Part shown: positions 22,425-32,889 of the stretch, piece by piece
Layout: each line of letters begins with the position of its first letter
Numbering within the stretch: the first letter of the stretch is position 1
NCBI GenBank assembly: GCA_021521415.1
Contig: JAIQDT010010017.1
Location: 1-64,000, forward strand
DNA from: Bidens hawaiensis
Taxonomy: Eukaryota > Streptophyta > Magnoliopsida > Asterales > Asteraceae
Direction: 5' to 3'
Length of the DNA stretch: 64,000 nt
The notes under the pieces: generated by a model
Database searches by the model: none
What the model was told of the DNA's origin: nothing
The model's input: only the letters and a program-made list of their open reading frames with translations
Translations under genes and position numbers: made by a program

Positions 22425-22650
22425 GAACATTAGTGAGGATTAAGCCTCTATATGTTTATGTGGATGAGTGGTTTGACGTAAGCGCCAATGAGGGCAAGCT
22501 TCTGCATGCTTTCATTTATAAGTTGTGTGGCGTGAATACTAGTAAGGGCAAGACTCTATGTGCTCTCGTATATAAGTTGTGTAGCGTAGCAAGCCTCTAC
22601 ATGCTTTGGTTTATAAGTTGTGTGATGTAAGTACTAGCGAGGGCAAATGA
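22425..22650 (+). repeat. 54-bp minisatellite, locus 1
   Basis: About four units of a 54-bp repeat containing GGCAAGCCTCTACGTGCTTT and TATAAGTTGTGTGGCGTAAG, with GGCAAG at 22493 and 22547. One unit is shortened to 41 bp. The same repeat, in the same orientation, occurs at 45.4-47.3 kb. Confidence 0.8.
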
Positions 22651-23572
22651 TGTGCAACAAGTGGTGTATAAAATATAGCAATTAATCAACCAAGCACAAC
22701 GAGCAATAAAAACCTAGAATACCCTAAACCAAACCACTAGCAACATACAAATGAACATATCGGATGTAGTATAGCTATGGGAAGACCGGGAATATCAAAC
22801 CCTAAAGACACTTATTAAATTAACGAAACTAGTTCTAAAAGCTAATTAATTATAATTAATTAATTAATTTAGAGAAAGATTATTTTTTGGATTTTTATTT
22901 TTATTTTAAAACTAATAATTAATTAAACTAATTTTAAACTAGTAAATTAAATTATTGAATAAGACTTTAATAAATTCAAATATGGGCGAGGGTTACCTAG
23001 GCATGGAATCCGAATTGTGATGGCTCAGCCTTTAATTGGTTACGGGAAATTGCTACTGGAACTGGGATCTAAAGATATGAAACCTTAGGAGACCTAATAG
23101 ATCCCTAATCACTCTCAAGATGTCACATAAAAGGAAATCCTAGAGGTCATATAAACACACCGGCTTATTGGTTCACCAGTCGGTTCACCAATTTGATTAA
23201 TTACCCTAAAAAAACAACAAACCCATTGGTTTTACTATCTCAATGCACCTAAGTACATGAGGTGGTCTAGAAGAAATCTAAAGGACACGAATAAACAATG
23301 TAATTAAGGTAAACTAGGCAACAACAAAGACCAACCCGATAGCTTATCACCCGTTCGATATCTAAGCTAGTAAGAATATAAACTTCCAATAATGTGCCAA
23401 AATTAGTTTCTACGGTGAATGAGCTTAATAAACCATAAACAAGTTGAAAACATACAATTAACAACCTAACATGCAACCTATAATCGAAAGACATTTAATC
23501 AAGCAACATGTAAAACATTCATGCAAGCATAAATAACAAATAAATACGCATGAGACACATCCAATAAATCTA
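22651..23572. other. AT-rich intergenic sequence
   Basis: No coding frame, RNA or element ends recognised. It includes a TTAATTAA-rich block at 22840-22870. Confidence 0.45.
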
Positions 23573-24294
23573 ATCAAGACTATAGTTATCAAAAGCGGAA
23601 ATAGCGGCCGCTATAGCGCGCTACGTAGCGGTGCGACTATGGGCCGCTATATAGTATATATCGGTAATATAGCGATGGTACCGATTGTGTACGGAATTTT
23701 TTATTTATTTTTATTTTTTTAATAAAAAACCATATAAAATGGTCTTTTGGCTTATTAGGGTTTTTTATTCAAACATTCTCTCTCCTGTTTCAAAACACCA
23801 TCGACGGTGGCGACTCAGGTCTTCAATTCTTCTGCTTGCTCCACTTATTAACACAATTGGTCCTCAATTCAGGTTTTATTCTTCTTAAATCTCCATCAAT
23901 TAGGTTTCAAGTTTTTTGTTTCTTTTGAAGTAGAATCAAGAAAAAAAGGTAGAACTTCGGTTAGTATAATTTCTGAGGGTTTGTTCTATACTTGATTTTC
24001 TTCTAAGGATGAACTTCAGTTAGGCTTAAAAAAAGGACGAAACTTCAGTTAGGCTTTAAAAAAAGGACGAACTTTAATATAATTTCTGATTCTAGGGGTT
24101 TATTTAATGGGTTGGACAGTTGGTTTGGTTGGTTCACGGTTGGGTCACTTGGGTGATCATATCAGTATTTATTGTACACTTTTTTGGTTGGTTAAGTAGT
24201 TATTACTTATTAACTTATTATAACAATTAACAAGTAAAAGTAGGAAATTATTTGAGTGTTTATTTAATGAAGTGTTTAATGAACCAGCTGCTAA

Positions 24295-27217
24295 TTGTTT
24301 AAGAGAATGAGAGATACCGATCCCGGGTGGAATTACGGGACTAAGGTAGATGGAACAAAAAATTCAGTAAGATGCAATTTTTGTCATACTGTTTCAAATG
24401 ATAGGATTACAAGGCACAAACATCACCTTGCATGGGATTCCTCAGACGTGGCAAGATGTACCAAAGTTCCCGCCGAAGTGAAAAATTTATTCAAAGAGAT
24501 GTTTGAGAAGAAGAAGAAGAAACAAGCAAAAAAAGCAATGAGTAAAATACCACATTTTGATGAAGTGGTTGATATAGAAGAAGATGAAGATGAAATTGAA
24601 CTCCCTAGTAAATCAAAGGGAAAGAGGCCCGCTTCATCAACCAATGTGACTAATGCTTCTAATAAAAAAGCAAAAGGCCCGTTATATTCGATATTCAAGC
24701 CATCTACCACAACCGGGAAGAAAGGGGGGGAGGGGACTTAGTTGGAAGTGTAGAATATAACAATGCCCAAAAGAAGCTTAGGCTTGATGCGGTGCAAAGG
24801 TTTTGTCGTTGGATGATTGATGCGTCTATTCCTTTCAATGCCTTGAAGTTTGATAGTCTAGGGCCCGCAATTGATGCGATTGGCCAATACGGTGGGTATG
24901 AAACCCCTAGCTATCATGAGGGACATGTTACGATGTTGAAGCTAGAGTTGGAGCATACGAAAAAACTTATGCGAGAACTTTGGCAAGATGTACCAAAGTT
25001 CCCGCCGAAGTGAAAACTTTAATCAACTTTTTAGTTAACACTCCTCGAGGTAGTATGTTGATTGAGTCGGTTGATGCCTCTAGCTATTCTCACACGGGTG
25101 AGAACATGTTCAAATTTTTTGACCGGTTTATCAAGAAGATTGGGCCGAAAAACATTATTCAAATTGTAACGGATAGTGCAAGTAATAATGTTAGTGCCGG
25201 TAAGTTTATAACAAAATACTTTTTATTTTAAAATTCTTGTGTCACCCAAAGTCCTAAATCCTAACACTTTTTTCTCATTTTTAGGCAAACTTGTGGAAGA
25301 GAAATATAAGCACATCTATTGGACTTCTTGCGCAGCCCATTGCATTGACTTGATGTTTGAAGACATCTTTAAATTGCCCCGTTTAAAAAGAACTCTTGAA
25401 AGGGCAATTGCGGTGAACACACACAAACACACATATATATACGTACAACCGCACATTGCTACTGAACATGATGAGAGAGTTCACGGGGCAAAAAGACATG
25501 GTTAGGCCCGCAAAGACTCGCGTTGCCACTGCTTTTATCACCCTTAATTGTTTCAAAGCAAACAAAAGGAAGTTAAGAGAAATGTTCACTTCTTCGGCGT
25601 GGATCAAAAGCAAGTTTGCAAAGGAGGCGAGAGGTAGGCAAATAGCCAATACTATTTTATTCCCTAGCTTTTGGAACAATGTAAATCTTGCGGTGAAAAT
25701 TGGTTATCCATTGTTAGAGTGCTTCGTTTAGTTGATGGAGAGAGAAAGCCTCCTACGGGTTATATTTATGAGGCCATGGACAGGGCAAAGAAGATTATTG
25801 CCGCCTCTTTTAAGAACAAACAAGAAAAGTATAAAGAAATTTTCAAAATAATTGATAAAAGGTGGAATTGCCAGTTACATCGACCATTGCATTTAGCGGG
25901 TTATTACTTGAATCCAAGTTTGTACTACAACAATCCAGATGTGGAAGATGATAGTGAGATTTTAGGCTGGTTACATTCATGCATTGATAAGTTGGCATTG
26001 ACTGAAGAAGTAAAGTCAAAGATTCACCTTGAGATCCCATTATATCGACATGCTGAAGGGATTTTTGGAACTCCATTTTCCAAGAAAATGAGAGCAACTC
26101 TTGCGCCGGGTATGCTTTAAATATATATATATATATATAGGGTAAGGTTAAAATGAAAACACACTTGAGTTGTGAAAACTTTAGAAACTCATTCTCAACC
26201 ACATGTTTTTAATTAAAGTTTAAATCTTGTGGTCCACAATTAAAGTTAATAAAAAATGTAAACATAAAACATAACTTTTTCTATCTCCTAAAAACATATA
26301 TAAAAATTAGTAAAAAATATTAAAAAATAGCCAAACATTTTTTGTTTTAGTTTTCGATGTTTTGTATTAAATGTTACAACATATATTACGTGTGTAACAA
26401 AAAAAAAAACAAAAAAAAAACGATGTTACATATGTTTTTCACGGGTTTTCACAACTCAAGTGAGTTTTCATTTTATACTTCCCCTATATATATATTAATA
26501 TTAAATATAAAAAGTTCAATTTAACTCATTTTTGAGTATTTTATTATTAAATTAGCGGAGTGGTGGATGCAATACGGAGCATCGGCACCGACACTAAAAA
26601 GATTTATCATCTGGGTGCTTAGTTTAACGTGTAGTTCGTTAGAGTGTGAACGCAATTGGAGCATATTTGAACATGTAAGAAGCTCTTTATTTGATATTAA
26701 ATATATATATATAAATAAACTTATTAACTAATTATATTTTCATTTATGTAGCTTCATTCCAAAAAAAGAAGTCGACTTGATCAACAAAAACTTAGTGATC
26801 TTGTGTACATTAAGTATAATCGGGCTCTAAAAAGAAGGTACGATATGCGTGATACGATTTACCCGATACTATCCGCATGAGTGGTTGATGGAAGCTTTAG
26901 AGGAGTTAGACGAGGATGAAGAAAATGCTCCGGTGTTCGAGGGTGAAGATTTGACATTTGGTCATGTTGCAACGGCTATCGGGGCGGATGAGGCGCCTTA
27001 CGCGACAAGAAGAAGTAGTAAAAGGGCCAAGACTTCCTCATCGAGCTCAAGGCCTAGAGAAAGAGGTTTAGTTAATGAACCCGATTATGATTTTGATGTG
27101 GTTGATGATGAAGAAGAAAATGATGGGGCTTTTAAAGATTTTGAAGATGATGTGGATCACGATGATGATGATGACGACGACGGCGAGACGACGATGAGGA
27201 CGATCCGGAATATTTAG
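24295..27217 (+). pseudogene. hAT transposase, multi-exon, broken
   Basis: Fragments in order: a BED zinc finger (VRCNFCHTVSNDRITRHKHH), a DUF659-like part (FCRWMIDASIPFNAL), TLINFLVNTPRGSMLIESVD with VTDSASNN, then the region around YWTSCAAHCIDLM, the segment with RVATAFITLNCF and RWNCQLHRPLHLAGYYLNP, and the hAT dimerisation motif TCSSLECERNWS (26628-26665). An acidic tail (DDVDHDDDDDDD) ends at 27217. Introns probably lie at about 25200-25285 and 26109-26556; the latter holds a MITE. Damage: a frameshift at the G run near 24725, a stop at 25013 after a 36-bp duplicated segment that replaces coding sequence, and frame changes near 25440, 25720 and 26870. It cannot make a full transposase as it stands. 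Confidence 0.8.
26138..26486. mobile_element. TAGGG-ended MITE inside a transposase intron
   Basis: The left end TAGGGTAAGGTTAAAATGAA and the reverse complement of the right end, TAGGGGAAGTATAAAATGAA, are inverted repeats. Both then share CACTTGAGTTGTGAAAAC. It sits between TA tracts in a probable intron of the hAT gene. Confidence 0.7.
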
Positions 27218-27550
27218 TTTTAAGGGATTAGTGATAGCATATTAGCATTATTAGCTATTTTGGTTATTAGCTATTTTGGTTCTTACTATGAAGGTTTTTT
27301 TGTTGATTACTTGATCATAATATGCTAAATTGCTAACTAGTAGGTATTGTAGCTATTTTGGTGGATTGAATGTTTTTGTTGTTGATTGTAGTTGCCAAAA
27401 TAGTTGACTTGATGTATTTCTAAATTTTTATAAAATATTCTACTACTTTATCGTTAAACACGAAATAGCGGTCGCTATATACCACTATTCACTACGTAGC
27501 ATATAGGTGACCCGTCGCTATTTATCGCTATTGACAACTATGATTAAGAC

Positions 27551-28317
27551 TTTTAATTAACCAAATCCAATAAACAATTCCCAAAACCGTTTAAAGCCTT
27601 AACCAATCAACAAAACATCATCCAAGCCTAAGTAACAAAAACTGTTTAGCCAATAATCATGTTCAAAACAACCAACATAATTATAAAAGAGTTCATTGAA
27701 AAAGAAATAAAATAGGTTCAGCTACTAGCCTGCCTGATTAAATTAATTCACGAGCTAGGGTGCTTGCTTAAACCTCTAATTCTCCGTAGACTTTTTCACC
27801 AGCCAACGTGCTTGTTTGCTTCGTCTTTCTTCTGACTTGCGGCACAGTAGGTTAAAGACTCCAAAAGAATAACATTGTGCCGTCAAAAGTCAATCATACA
27901 TTTTGATACGTGCCTACTGCCTAGCCACGTTCCCTCATCTTTACTATTCCATAATTCATGTTTTCATTAGTTGGTTGTTAGTTTTATGTTAGTGCATGTA
28001 CCAGGTAGTTTTCTTTTGTAGTTGTCATCATAAGCCTATTTAAAGGCCTGGTTGTTTATGTTTTTGGAAGAAGAAAATTATGAAATAAAATGACTTGTTC
28101 TTTCTATTATTTCTTTGGAGTCTAACCCGCTTAAAGGGTCATATCTTAGGAGACCGCCGATTTCGAATCCGGTTACTATCACATTTGCGTGGGGTTTTTC
28201 TTTATTAATAGTAGTTGTAATCCCTTGTGACCTGCTGCTTTGTTTCAATAAGCCCAACATTACATTATGGTCGGACTTGATTCTTTTAAAGCCCACTTGA
28301 TTTCATAGTTTAGCACA
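27551..28317. other. Intergenic; possible copia LTR remnant
   Basis: No gene. The stretch around 27985-28160 has a TTTAAAGG TATA-like motif, an AATAAA-like motif (28084) and an LTR-like layout, but I could not find convincing ends or a TSD. Confidence 0.3.
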
Positions 28318-28618
28318 GCTCCAAGTAGAGATGATCAAAAAAAACCGGTTCCGGAACCGGAACCGGTGGAACCGAACCGGACCCGAACCGGTTCCTACCC
28401 GATTTTTGTAGGAACCGGACCCTATCTGATTCAACCCGATGATCCGTGACCGGTTCTTGCATTTCTGAGTGGGGGCGGGTAGGAACCGGAACCGAACCGG
28501 AACCGGTTCTAGCCGTTGGATCGAGTATAGCCGTTGGAAATCGTTTTTTTTTGCCGTTTTTTGACCGTTGAGGTCAAAAATAGCCGTTTTTTGGCTCCCC
28601 CAAGCACCCCACTACTAG

Positions 28619-28626
28619 TATAAATA
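28619..28626 (+). promoter_or_regulatory. TATA box of the hAT transposase gene
   Basis: TATAAATA lies about 140 bp upstream of the ATG at 28765, between the subterminal repeats and the coding region. This is a plausible promoter position. Confidence 0.6.
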
Positions 28627-28764
28627 GGTATTTGGTGTCATGGGTTCATCACAACACTCAAAACGCAAACCCGAACGCAAAAAAATACAAAAAAAAACGC
28701 TATTACAACGTTTTGAGTTCTCTAATCTCTTGTTTTCTCTTCTTCTATATTCATATTTGTTGTT

Positions 28765-30816
28765 ATGGCTGCCTCACAATCATCGGTTTGTCAAGGTTCC
28801 AACGCCGAACCAAGTTTCGTTCGTATTGTACCTCATAATCGTAATCAAGAGATTTGGTGCAATTGGGATTTGGTTGAATTGAGTGACCATTCATTGAAGG
28901 CTCGATGCAAGTTTTGTGGGGTTTATTTAAACCCATTTTCGAATTCAAATTTGAAGAAACACATCGAAAAACCGTATTGCAAGGCGTTGAAAAAGAACGT
29001 CGATTCGCAACAAACGCAAATGGATAGTGAAGGCGGAATATTTACATACCAAATTGATCGAGTTCAAGATCGTATGGCGAAGTTTGTGATTCAAGAAGCT
29101 TTGCCGTTTAGCCACTTCGACAACCCTCGCTTAACCGCCATGATTCGAGATACGCTTCAACCACAATACACTCACGTAAGTCGTCATACTCTTAAACGTT
29201 ATTGTTTAAAATTGTGGAAGAAGGCCAAAGAGGTACTAATTGCATATTTTGAAAATATAAATACGGGAATAAACTTAACTAGTGATGTTTGGTCGGCTCC
29301 ACATGGTCTACCCGAATCTTATCTTTGTGTCACCGCTCATTGGGTAGACCCGTCATCGTGGGAAATGATGAAACGCACCTTTGCTTTCGAACTCTTTGAG
29401 TATCCACATACGGGAGATAATTTGTTTGAAATTTTAGATTATGATATAAAAACTTATAAACTAGAAAATAAAATATTTTCAATGGCATTTGATAACGCGT
29501 CGAATAATACATCGGCGGTTGATAAATTAAAATTAAAATATACGCCGATTTGCAATGGTGTATTTTTTCACTCAAGGTGTGTTGCACATATCATTAATTT
29601 AATCGTGCAAGACGGACTTGCTTCGGATGAGGTTACATCGGTTATAAACGATTTTAGACTAATGATACATGAAGTTTTTAATAAAAGTAAAAAAAGACAA
29701 ATGGATTATAGAAAATTTTGTAAAGATACGGGAAGAAAAGCTTTGGGAGCTAATTGGGATGTACCTCATCGATGGAATTCCACTTGCATAATGTTTCAAA
29801 GTGCTTTGGAACAAAGAGAAACTTTACAAATGTTTCATTCTAGTCTTGCCGAGAATGATTTGGCAATCCCCTTTTCAAATGAGAAATGGGAAATTATCAA
29901 TGACTTATCGACTTTTCTTGAAGTTTTTAAAACATCAACTACGAAACTATCGGGAACGTATTATCCGACAAGTCCCTTGGTTCTTTCGGAGTTATTTTTA
30001 ATGGTTAACAATCTTAAAGAATTTGAAAATAAAAGTCCAATGTTTTCAAACATCATATTACCAATGAAGTTTAAATTAAAAAAATACTTTCTTGAATTGC
30101 CACCGGTTTTTACTTGCGCCGCCGCTTTAAACCCAATGTTAAATGTTACGGGGGTTGAATGTGTGATAGACGAAATTTTTTCAGCCTTAGATATGCATGA
30201 AATTGACCCAAACTTTTCAACAGAGGCAAAAAATTATTTTAACTTGAATTTTAAATTTATGTATGACTTTTATTTAAATAAATATGGGTCAAACATACAC
30301 ATGCCTATGCCGGGGGGGTCTTCATCAAGTTTAAGTGCTACTAGAGTACGAGATCCCATGATTAGCCTTATGAACACCGTTCGCAACGTAACGGCTAAAA
30401 AACAAAGGGGTAACACCCCTTCAAGCGAACTAGGAAGGTATAGTGCAAATGATTACTCTACCGGTTTATCCGAAGAGGAATATGGCACTTTTGATGTTTT
30501 GGCTTGGTGAAAGGTAAAGGAAACCGAGTTTCCGATTCTTGCCACCATGGCCCGTGATTTACTAACCGTCCAAGCTTCTACGGTAGCTTCGGAATCCGCT
30601 TTTTCTCTTACTGGCAGGGTAATATCGATGAGAAGAACAAGACTAAATTCGGAGTCGGTGGAGATGTGCATTTGCTTAAAGGATCACTTGGACTCAATCG
30701 ATCGTATTCAACACTTAACCACTCTCGAAGATGAAACACCACTTGATGTTCGAGTGCACGACGAACAAGAAGGCATTTTTACAAGTAATTCCGAGGAAGA
30801 AGTCGCCGCTCAATAA
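28765..30816 (+). pseudogene. hAT transposase with one in-frame stop
   Basis: A cut-and-paste transposase expected to act in the nucleus. From ATG 28765 the frame runs 581 codons to TGA (30508-30510) and then continues in the same frame to TAA at 30814-30816, about 683 codons in all. A BED-type zinc finger uses Cys48, Cys51, His66 and Cys72. The catalytic RNase H-like core includes SDVWSAPHG (Asp near 174) and FDNASNNTSA (Asp near 243). After the stop comes the hAT dimerisation region (LLTVQASTVASESAFSLTG). Family members usually have a second Trp at the stop position (LAW-W), so one base change accounts for it. Without read-through the protein lacks the dimerisation domain and its catalytic Glu region. 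No other break was seen. Confidence 0.85.
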
Positions 30817-31871
30817 TTACGACGAACAAGAAGGCTTTTCTAGAAACAATATGTCACAACTTTATATTTATAAGTTTAATGTTTTGTTAGTTTTTTTTGA
30901 AGATTTTAAAACATGTAACCTTTTTTTTTGAACTTCTTAAAGTAAATAAAATGAATTTTATGTTAATTGTTTTGTTTATTTTTCATGCTATACAAATACG
31001 AATCGTAGTTTAGAATCCAAATCGCAAACGAAAAACGAAAAAAAAAAAAAAATTTACACTGTAACTGGTTGGAACCGGTTACAGTGCAGGAACAGGTTTA
31101 GGAACCGGTAAGAACCGGTTCCATAGGTTAGGGGTCCGAGGGTGGGAGAACCGGTTCGGTTCCCTAACCTGTTCAAGTCTAGAACCGGTTTCAAATGGGG
31201 TTTTGAATATAGGAACCGGTTAGGAACCGGTTCAGTCCCAAACCGTTTTGAACATTTCTAGCTCCAAGCCTCCAACCTTTCCTTTGTTCTTTTTTTTAAT
31301 ATCTAAGTAAAACAAATAAATTTAGTTAACTAATATTAATAAACCACCGATTTTTTTTTTCATTTAACTTTAGTATCATCATTTAAGTTATTTTCTTAAT
31401 TCACATATAAATATTTAAGGCATGAAGTACGATGTGATATCAAAATTCAATTTATTTTTAATTCTTTATACCAAGTTTCTTTTAATATAAATTAGACAAA
31501 ATGGCAAAAGACGTCCTTTACGTTTGGCCTGATTTTCATTAGACGTCCTTTAATGAAAGAAATAGCAAAAGACATATATTATGTTTCAAATTTCTTTCAC
31601 GTTACGTCATTTGGCACTAACCTAGTTAATTTTTTTTGTTAAATCTGGTCATGTGCCTTGCACATGAGAACAGTGTGGTCATTTTACCTTTTTAAAGACT
31701 ATTTATGTAATTAGACTAAAGAGTCGGCCTTTTAAAAAACACTCTCTCTCTCTCTCTTGCTTTCAACCTGCAAATCCCCAATTAAACCCTAAGACACAAA
31801 TCCAAATTCCTGCACCGCCTGAAACGAGCATAGTGGTGGCCGTCGTGGGTTGGTGGTCAAAGATAAATAGT

Positions 31872-31924
31872 CGTTTATGGTAAAGCAGATCTGAAATATT
31901 CGTTTATGGTAAAACAGATCTGAC
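31872..31924 (+). repeat. 29-bp tandem duplication at the capture junction
   Basis: CGTTTATGGTAAAGCAGATC and CGTTTATGGTAAAACAGATC occur 29 bp apart, the second running directly into the captured coding sequence. Each copy holds an out-of-frame ATG that opens a five-codon ORF. Confidence 0.8.
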
Positions 31925-32222
31925 ACTCAACAAGCTGAAGCAATACGACGGCACCGATTCCTCCAAACCCATATACGTCGCCATCAAGGGCCGCATCTTC
32001 GATGTCACCACCGGCAGATCCTTCTACGGCCCAGGCGGCTCCTACGCCATCTTCGCATGCAAAGACGCCAGCAGAGCCCTAGCCAAGATGAGCAAGGACG
32101 AAGAGGATGTTATTGGATCGCTCGATGGACTAACGGAGAAGGAGACCGGTGTTCTCGATGACTGGGAGAAGAAGTTCGAAGCTAAGTATCCGATTGTTGG
32201 ATCGGTTGCTGCTTCTGGTTAA
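31917..32222 (+). pseudogene. Captured membrane steroid-binding protein (cyt b5-like/MAPR) CDS without ATG
   Basis: An uninterrupted frame of 101 codons ends at TAA (32220-32222). It reads LKQYDGTDSSKPIYVAIKGR, then IFDVTTGRSFYGPGGSYAIF, and later GLTEKETGVLDDWEKKFEAK. This is essentially the whole of the small plant MSBP3/MP3-type protein (cytochrome b5-like heme/steroid-binding fold, about 100 aa). Homology starts at what would be codon 2 (Asp-Leu-Thr-Leu), but the preceding codon is ACA, not ATG, and a TAA lies upstream in frame. One conserved 'Phe-Ala-Gly' Gly is Cys here. Codon use is GC-rich against an AT-rich setting, as expected for a recent copy of a host gene. With no ATG until an internal Met (codon 60) it is probably not translated as a full protein, but it could be transcribed. 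Confidence 0.85.
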
Positions 32223-32231
32223 TTAATCAGG

Positions 32232-32244
32232 TTTATTATTATTA

Positions 32245-32287
<43 letters not shown>
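32232..32287. repeat. (ATT)n microsatellite
   Basis: About 18 ATT triplets directly after the captured stop codon, inside the Pack-MULE. Confidence 0.9.
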
Positions 32288-32289
<2 letters not shown>

Positions 32290-32452
32290 GTGGTTGTTAT
32301 TGTTATTAATAATCGATTGTATGAACCGAAAGGTTAATTGTTTGGAAGTTGTGTGTTTGATTTGGGGACTGGTTGGGTCTTTAATTGTAATAGAATTAGG
32401 GGGAATTTGGATTTGTGTCTTAGGGTTTGATTGGGGATTTGCAGGTTGAAAG

Positions 32453-32493
<41 letters not shown>

Positions 32494-32870
32494 ATTTTTA
32501 TCATGGCTTAAACTTTAAATAATCTACACAAATAGTCCCTTAACGAGTAGAAAGACGAATTTACCCTCATGTGCAAGGCACATGACCAGATTTAACAAAA
32601 AAAATTAACTGGGTTAGTGCCAAAGGACGTAATGTGAAAGGAATTTGAAACATGATATATGTCTTTTGCTATTTCTTTCATTAAAGGACGTCTAATGAAA
32701 ACCAGGCCAACCGTAAAGGACGTCTTTTACCATTTTGTCTATAAATTATATATCTTTTTAGCTCGATGTCTTTTGAAACTCTTTAAACTTTAAATATGAA
32801 CCAATTATGAATAATATTCAATAAAAGCCTAGCTTAAGAGTACTTAAAATAGTAGGGAACTAGGTTATTG

Positions 32871-32889
32871 ACTCGTGTACGACACGGGT
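32871..32889 (-). other. Helitron A 3' terminal hairpin
   Basis: ACTCGTGT-ACG-ACACGGGT forms a stem with one mismatch. It lies 7 bp inside the ...AACCTAG terminus on the minus strand. Confidence 0.7.

Larger units (their letters stand above)
23581..27542 (+). mobile_element. hAT transposon (BED/DUF659 type), decayed
   Basis: The left end TATAGTTATCAAAAGCGGAA and the reverse complement of the right end, CATAGTTGTCAATAGCGATA, form imperfect terminal inverted repeats. Both are followed by AGCG/CGCTAT-rich subterminal repeats. The 8-bp flanks ATCAAGAC (23573-23580) and ATTAAGAC (27543-27550) differ at one base, as for an old hAT TSD. A broken transposase gene fills the interior. Confidence 0.8.
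28326..31260 (+). mobile_element. hAT transposon (RICESLEEPER-like), nearly intact
   Basis: It begins TAGAGATGATCAAAA, and the reverse complement of its right end is TAGAAATGTTCAAAACGG. It is flanked by a perfect 8-bp TSD, GCTCCAAG (28318-28325 and 31261-31268). Both ends carry dense AACCGGTTCC-type subterminal repeats (28345-28520 and 31060-31250), the usual transposase-binding layout in hATs. The element is 2,935 bp with one intronless gene, and the perfect TSD suggests it is relatively young. Confidence 0.9.
31495..32739 (+). mobile_element. Pack-MULE carrying a captured host gene
   Basis: The ends GACAAAATGGCAAAAGACGT and, reverse-complemented, GACAAAATGGTAAAAGACGT start terminal inverted repeats of roughly 320 bp that include (CT)n/(GA)n tracts at matching positions. 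They are flanked by a perfect 9-bp TSD, TATAAATTA (31486-31494 and 32740-32748). Long TIRs and a 9-bp TSD are the hallmarks of Mutator-like elements. The middle is not transposase but a near-complete host coding sequence, described separately. Confidence 0.9.

Noticed and set aside
27551..28317. Solo copia LTR between the two hAT elements
   Set aside because: TATA-like and polyA-like words exist but I could not find TG/CA ends with a matching 5-bp duplication, so it is not called as an element.
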